IMG/VR virus record: IMGVR_UViG_3300017782_000301
Location: 1-20,291 of that record
Source: a virus
DNA: 20,291 bases
Direction: 5' to 3' (one strand)
Shown here: positions 16,301-20,291 of the stretch, piece after piece
Layout: every line of letters starts with the position of its first letter
How positions within the stretch are numbered: the first letter of the stretch is position 1
Notes under the pieces: generated by a model
Told to the model about the DNA's origin: nothing
Seen by the model: only the letters and a program-made list of their open reading frames with translations
Databases searched by the model: none
Program-made: the position numbers and the translations under genes

Positions 16301-16659
16301 ATGCGGGTATAGAAAGCGCAGAAGCATTAGAATTGACAATGGGCAAACTAACAGGTATACAAGCCGCCAACGCCGCTAATAGCGTAGGTGCAATTACAGA
16401 TGAGTTAAAAGACGCTGAACAGGCATTGTATGATTTTGACAACGCTAGAGAAGAATTATTCTTTGGGTTTGCCGCTAGTAATGTAACAGGCGACCTAGTT
16501 AAACAAGTAGTTAACAAAGGAGTAGAAACTTTGATAACCAATACAGAAGTCATAATGACTAACAACTTCAACGGCATGACCACAGACCAAGTTGCCAATG
16601 AGATTTTAGCGCAGATAGAGAGAAAAGCCGGAAGTGTATCAGGAATATCCTTTTCGTAG
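13375..16659 (+). CDS. Tail tape measure protein
   Basis: The 1094-residue protein is long, helical and rich in Ala, Met, Gln and Glu. A hydrophobic N-terminal segment (residues about 8-27, VTSPVMVVLVGILMVV) is followed by helical repeats. A region near 235-300 (MNQFASQAHLTGESIAFMAA, EQGKGGRALRMIYARLG) matches the minor-tail/tape-measure family core. Coiled coil covers about 480-680, and a hydrophobic, Met/Ala-rich stretch lies at about 700-805, typical of the segment that may cross the host membrane. The length predicts a tail of roughly 160 nm. It sits after the chaperones and before the hub, the canonical order. The start is uncertain: the best ribosome site serves ATG 13368, which reads only seven codons in another frame, whereas ATG 13375 is in frame but 10 bases from that site. 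Confidence 0.9.
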   Translation: MIVPVDIIGVTSPVMVVLVGILMVVLRAGASRVYFDVIGTFQAARMLKDAQAMSTTMNSLMLDAFSGIEETAQILTEPIAAIVDELIPIAREVAEARIEFEKFVQEAENFDAIADNIVEIGHSFGFAADEALMAGARMAQLGGVLGPGMTPTGTEIGIKFGLISGMETEAAMQRMINLQQQTDFMTAGLEDNLNMEERAQKIRQNSMRVLDQLNTVENRSAATMEQVTFVMNQFASQAHLTGESIAFMAAMSATLIEAGEEQGKGGRALRMIYARLGANTSGAADELHRLGVATRTADGELRPLSDILRDLDGALEGMGAAQLQATTQIVAGNRHYVRMIKLLENFERVEQLALEATLLMSPAQDEVNRRLEKQVVQLQIAEARLHDYKAAIGDSLVPALTEATERQGDFAIAMGELATGGLKGAVGGMLFFMQTMRNVLGPMIQTTISLQQLNVASQTYAVLQRAIAGQELVRKDFLGRLNQEQDEANAMQQESISLSQGMAQAKKELLFMESQHLQIASKLSDEQAHLMSLTILDNSALNQISQEKINQKTFEIQKINEQRAAVESLSSAERESLIRNQLRLSLDKEYKTVGAEKAAVTRLYNQQITDEASAIAFLDTMYDRQLDNIDEEISKMLPLIQSREESNRLLRERLTLKFGEQVAADLMKKIAAERVDKAAMEANMKSMQARTAVMSRMSMATMMASMAVTMLGDSEKSARTAIVLSTMSMLPFIMSMMQSTAAVTGEAAAKGFSAMVGEKLGVAQFQAAFATQGLAAAARGAAASLTAMAIASGGALLIGMAISALAVKFGLFNTKFNETSELLAASPLMDAEKIVENFAMDITDLGEAYGETSEQIRKYTVAIEEAKNRGDNTSDLEAELQALQKTNAEQKNALDLKKAESIINDLSQEQIDGLLATSMKQLRAEKEFQNQQRNGMARAAQYNGAVTDHMLAQSIAISEASKKTNELLGLYNQLSDAGIESAEALELTMGKLTGIQAANAANSVGAITDELKDAEQALYDFDNAREELFFGFAASNVTGDLVKQVVNKGVETLITNTEVIMTNNFNGMTTDQVANEILAQIERKAGSVSGISFS

Positions 16660-16670
16660 AGAGTGATAAT

Positions 16671-19600
16671 ATGGTGAGAGAAGTTAATCAAAATTATGGT
16701 ATTTGGCTTGCCGGATATTACGATGATTTTACAGGGTCTAGAGCCATTCCTAATGATAACAACGCACCTTCATTATCTGATTCTTATGACCACCTAAAAA
16801 CTCACTTTGGAAATCCTATGAATGGTGAAGCAACACTCAACCCTAAATATCGTTGGTCTTTTGCTGATAGAAAAAGAAGTATAGGTGGCTCTTATGTATC
16901 TTCTACTACCGATAAACTAATGAGTAACAAGGGTATATTTGAGTGGGTAACTCTAGATACTACTAGACAGGATTCTAACAGATGGGCGGGTAGAGCGCAA
17001 CTACAATATCCTGACGGGCATATAGCAAACACATACAAGTATGCAGGTAACGGGTCAACAGGAGTTAGTGACTTTTATCAATTGTTATGTGCTTCTTACG
17101 ACACTAGCAAACATTATGCAGTAGCAACAGGAGATAACGATGCTACATTTGGTAGAGCAAACATGAAGAGTTACACCGAAAGTAACTTTGAGTTAGCAGG
17201 TGGGTATTCGGTAGCAGGTCAAATGGCTTCATCCACAGGTAACTTCGTACAAAGAGCGCACTTAGCGGGAGTGTGGGCAGGAGAACAGTTTAGAAACTCA
17301 GAAGGCTCGGCCGATTGGTCGCACACAGGGGCGTACAATACATTTGCTAATCTTACATCCCCTGCTAAAACACCATTCTTGTGTGTGCAGTCATACCATA
17401 CACAACACGATTCTTCAAGCAGTAGAAAAGTTATATGCTACGATAGTCCACTAAACAGTAGACTTAACGAAGATATATTTACTATTAGGCTAGCAGTAAG
17501 GTCATTTGGCGTAGGTACAGGTAGTGCAAAACTAACACCTAGAGTTACTTTAGAATTAGGTGGTAACAGTAGCACAGTAACTAACAAGATGAATGGTTTT
17601 GACAATCCTGTTGTATCTTATCAATTAGACCTGTCAGGATATGACACACACCCTATGAAATACAATTGGGGTACAAGTAATGTTGCAACTACTACTGCGG
17701 CTAGTTATAATAATGATGATTCGTGGATTGATTTAGACATACTGCTAGATTATGATAATGACCAATACAAAGTGTATCAAGATGGTGTGCTTAAACAGAC
17801 TACTAGTAGTTTTACAATTACTCCTGAGCAACTACACGGTTGGCAGATAAAAGCAGTACCACCTTCGTCACACTCAACTCCCTCTATTATCAATGTAATG
17901 ATAGACAGGGTAGCATTGTATCATCCTCTTACTGACCACGTAGACGGAAGAGAAATAGCACCAATTAGTAAGTTTGAGTTGGCAACTAGACAAAATGGTT
18001 CATCACAATGTCAGTTTGACGTTATGGATGACAAACTTAATGATAGTGGTACAAGCATAACAGATTATTCACATCAATTCAAAAATATATTTATGTCTAG
18101 TAGTATAGCAGATTGGAAAATACTGTTCTTCCCAAGCGAAATGGGTGCGGCTAGAATAGACAGACCGTTTTGGCAAGGTATTATTTCTAAGATAGATATA
18201 ACTCAGGCGGTTGTAGGTGGGAGAAAAGCCAAAATTGAAGGTATAGATTATATTTCACAGTTAGATAAGATAATACCTATGTGGCAAATAGGCCAAGATG
18301 CTCTAGATAATGATGCTGATGGAAATGCGTATTGGTTGTATGATTCTAAAGGATTTAATGAAGTAATGAACATGGGTGTTAGAGAGTTAAAAGACTTAAA
18401 ACCTACGGTTGGTTTTGACAAAGATGATTCCTATGTTGAGTTGTTAGAGCAAAGAACACAGTTGGGTTCAGGACATCCTATACAGATGTATGTTAACGAA
18501 GATGTTTTTGGGCCTAATAACATAGAAGATGCTTACGATGGTGTGGGTGTGCTAGGCTTCCATGAAAGATACGGTAACTCACAACAACAATTATGTGTTA
18601 CTCTAAACGGAACAGGTTATTGGTCGTCAGGGGCAGTTACAATAACTAACGCTAACAATGCGGCGCACAACATTGTAGCAAAAACACCACAGGCTACCGC
18701 AGACGTAAATGGTAATCAGGTACTTTATTTTGATGAAGATGTTTATGTTGCTGAAACTGCAAAAATACAATATGCCGGTAAGTATAAGCCTTACATATAT
18801 GATGCTGATACTTGGGCTAACGAAGGGGCATGGCAAAATATAGTTACTAGAAGTTTACATCCTGTCGCACCGCATAACGAAACTGACAAAACACATTTTA
18901 TTCTAAGTCAACCTTCTTGGTCAAGTAGCGATACTCCACCTTTACAACCCGGCGATACTTTTATGGTAAGTAAATTAGTAAGTGGTACAGGCACAACAAA
19001 TCAAAGTGGTGTAGACTATTTGTTTAATGTTCAACACAAAGTAGTTAGTATAATAAAATCAGGTAATTATTTTGATATTCACGAAGTAGGTGGTGGCATC
19101 AGTAGTTATGTTTGGGTAATAGAAACAGACACAGATTATGGTGGTGCTGAGTTTGGTGATTACATTAATGATGACCTAAAAGTATTAGGTAGTGACCTAG
19201 AATGGTGTAAAGATACTGCACAGACTGACCTAGTACCTGAGTTGGGTAAAGCGGCAAATAGAGCAGTACACGCACGTTGGCTACGTGACATAGCAGATTC
19301 TTTGTGGTTTAAGTATCACTTTGGTCAGATACAAAGGGTATCAGCAGGAGCAGACCCAATAAAATCTTCTGTATTGTTAAATGCTAATAGCATACATATT
19401 TCTAATTCGGGAGATAACAGTACCTATACAGGTGCTAGTAATAGTGGGGGAATAGCACAACTATATCATCCTAAGCACGGCTACACTACTTTTATTTACA
19501 AAGGAAAACACGCTGATGGTAATAATAGATACTTAGTAGGTTGTCAATATGTATCAAAGACTTATCCAACTACTGCAATGGTAGGCGGCCCAAATGGAGT

Positions 19601-20291
19601 TAATTTTGCGACAGAAGTAAGATTACTAAACGTACAATCAGATTACAAACACATATGGTTGTTATGGTCAGATATGAGAAACAACGGCAAAGCCGATGCT
19701 GATGGTGGAAGTAAAAAACAAGACTTTGGTTTAATATTTCCTACTAGCAAAAATTACAATCTTAAACTTAGATTTGCAGACCAATTTAATGTTGACGGAA
19801 CACCTGATGATTTTACTGAATTAAAATCTGAATCTGATTATCTAATTTGGAATGTAGATTCTACTAACGACCCGTCAACAGGCGGTGCATTTTCTAAACC
19901 TGTCAATTATACAAACTATCAAATTGCTACTAGCATTAGTGAACAATCTACTAAATTAAGAATAACTCACTCAGACCACACCGTATCAGTAGGCGACTAC
20001 ATTGCAATATACAATACTAATTTACACGATGGAGTATACAAAGTAGAAAGTGTTGGTCAAATTAGTGGTGATAACGAAACTTTTGATATGGCGGCAGGAA
20101 CATACAAAGGTAGCGATAGTGCATTAACAGGTGGTATAAGATACGCTCCGGTAAAAGGCTCTCACATTGACGAAACAAAATATAAAAATTGGGAAGATAA
20201 AGCAGGGGCTTTTGCTTTAATTGATACATCCCCTTTCTTTAATCTAAATACTCTAGCCAATGGTGGTAGAACAGGGCAAGCCGTAGGATTA
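16671..20291 (+). CDS. Large tail-hub / distal tail protein with N-terminal LamG-like domain (3' end outside the window)
   Basis: The frame starts at ATG 16671, three bases after AGTGAT, and stays open for 1207 codons to the window edge. Residues about 265-420 resemble a LamG/concanavalin-like domain (DSWIDLDILLDYDNDQYKVY, then QDGVLKQTTSS, ending in DRVALYHPL). Residues about 430-545 resemble the first domains of phage tail-hub proteins (gp27/gp44-like): KFELATRQNGSSQCQFDVMD, a DWKILFF segment, FWQGIISKIDITQ and KIEGIDYISQLDKIIP. The rest alternates beta segments and resembles baseplate or tail-associated proteins. Directly after the tape measure, siphoviruses usually encode a distal tail protein and then a Tal/hub protein. 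Here both roles may be in one chain. It would cap the tail and bind the fibres or the host surface. No peptidase or lysozyme motif is evident in the visible part. Confidence 0.75.
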   Translation, partial: MVREVNQNYGIWLAGYYDDFTGSRAIPNDNNAPSLSDSYDHLKTHFGNPMNGEATLNPKYRWSFADRKRSIGGSYVSSTTDKLMSNKGIFEWVTLDTTRQDSNRWAGRAQLQYPDGHIANTYKYAGNGSTGVSDFYQLLCASYDTSKHYAVATGDNDATFGRANMKSYTESNFELAGGYSVAGQMASSTGNFVQRAHLAGVWAGEQFRNSEGSADWSHTGAYNTFANLTSPAKTPFLCVQSYHTQHDSSSSRKVICYDSPLNSRLNEDIFTIRLAVRSFGVGTGSAKLTPRVTLELGGNSSTVTNKMNGFDNPVVSYQLDLSGYDTHPMKYNWGTSNVATTTAASYNNDDSWIDLDILLDYDNDQYKVYQDGVLKQTTSSFTITPEQLHGWQIKAVPPSSHSTPSIINVMIDRVALYHPLTDHVDGREIAPISKFELATRQNGSSQCQFDVMDDKLNDSGTSITDYSHQFKNIFMSSSIADWKILFFPSEMGAARIDRPFWQGIISKIDITQAVVGGRKAKIEGIDYISQLDKIIPMWQIGQDALDNDADGNAYWLYDSKGFNEVMNMGVRELKDLKPTVGFDKDDSYVELLEQRTQLGSGHPIQMYVNEDVFGPNNIEDAYDGVGVLGFHERYGNSQQQLCVTLNGTGYWSSGAVTITNANNAAHNIVAKTPQATADVNGNQVLYFDEDVYVAETAKIQYAGKYKPYIYDADTWANEGAWQNIVTRSLHPVAPHNETDKTHFILSQPSWSSSDTPPLQPGDTFMVSKLVSGTGTTNQSGVDYLFNVQHKVVSIIKSGNYFDIHEVGGGISSYVWVIETDTDYGGAEFGDYINDDLKVLGSDLEWCKDTAQTDLVPELGKAANRAVHARWLRDIADSLWFKYHFGQIQRVSAGADPIKSSVLLNANSIHISNSGDNSTYTGASNSGGIAQLYHPKHGYTTFIYKGKHADGNNRYLVGCQYVSKTYPTTAMVGGPNGVNFATEVRLLNVQSDYKHIWLLWSDMRNNGKADADGGSKKQDFGLIFPTSKNYNLKLRFADQFNVDGTPDDFTELKSESDYLIWNVDSTNDPSTGGAFSKPVNYTNYQIATSISEQSTKLRITHSDHTVSVGDYIAIYNTNLHDGVYKVESVGQISGDNETFDMAAGTYKGSDSALTGGIRYAPVKGSHIDETKYKNWEDKAGAFALIDTSPFFNLNTLANGGRTGQAVGL

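Noticed and set aside
18627-18836. Reverse-strand open frame of 69 codons in the hub gene
   Set aside because: Antisense of a continuous forward coding frame, with no ribosome site or recognisable motif.

Overview
The window looks like part of the structural (virion morphogenesis) region of a tailed double-stranded DNA virus (Caudoviricetes). It is densely packed, every credible gene is on the + strand, and many stops and starts overlap (ATGA, TAATG). There is no integrase, transposon, tRNA, rRNA or CRISPR array. One long tail-tube gene and no visible sheath gene point to a siphovirus-like, non-contractile tail. The tape measure of 1094 residues predicts a tail of roughly 160 nm by the usual 0.15 nm per residue rule. 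Fibre repeats of the DTNTNTTYSAGTG type, the ALATQQSIKAYVD module and TLPSSTGTIAL-type modules are familiar from marine viral metagenomes. Shine-Dalgarno sites are mostly GGTGAT a few bases before the start, arginine is mostly AGA/AGG and isoleucine is often ATA. That fits an archaeal host, for example a Poseidoniales (marine group II) virus, better than a typical marine bacteriophage, but this is inference.

Layout. 1-6343: two tail-fibre genes, the first cut by the window edge, the second a 1468-residue repeat-rich fibre ending in a glycine-linked tip domain. 6340-8097: a fibre-chaperone-like gene and six small genes: a coiled-coil protein, a 27-residue amphipathic peptide, a 55-residue GTG-start protein, a membrane-anchored SAP-domain protein, a coiled-coil/membrane protein of XhlA-like topology, and another one-span membrane protein. 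8060-10622: neck genes (head-tail adaptor-like, HK97 gp10-like, tail-terminator-like). 10671-13322: the major tail tube, two small basic proteins, and a tail-assembly chaperone pair joined by a predicted -1 ribosomal frameshift. 13375-20291: the tape measure, then a very large tail-hub-like protein with an N-terminal LamG-like domain that runs off the window.

How it works together. The terminator and adaptor proteins join head to tail. Tube subunits polymerise around the tape measure with help from the G/GT-type chaperones. The hub closes the distal end and the fibres bind the host. The small membrane proteins between the fibres and the neck genes are the best candidates here for lysis or membrane-associated functions.

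The most striking observations are a textbook -1 frameshift signal (T TTT TTG, 5-nt spacer, perfect 7-bp hairpin overlapping the zero-frame stop) and the complete absence of GATC and AGCT in 20 kb, which implies strong avoidance of restriction sites.
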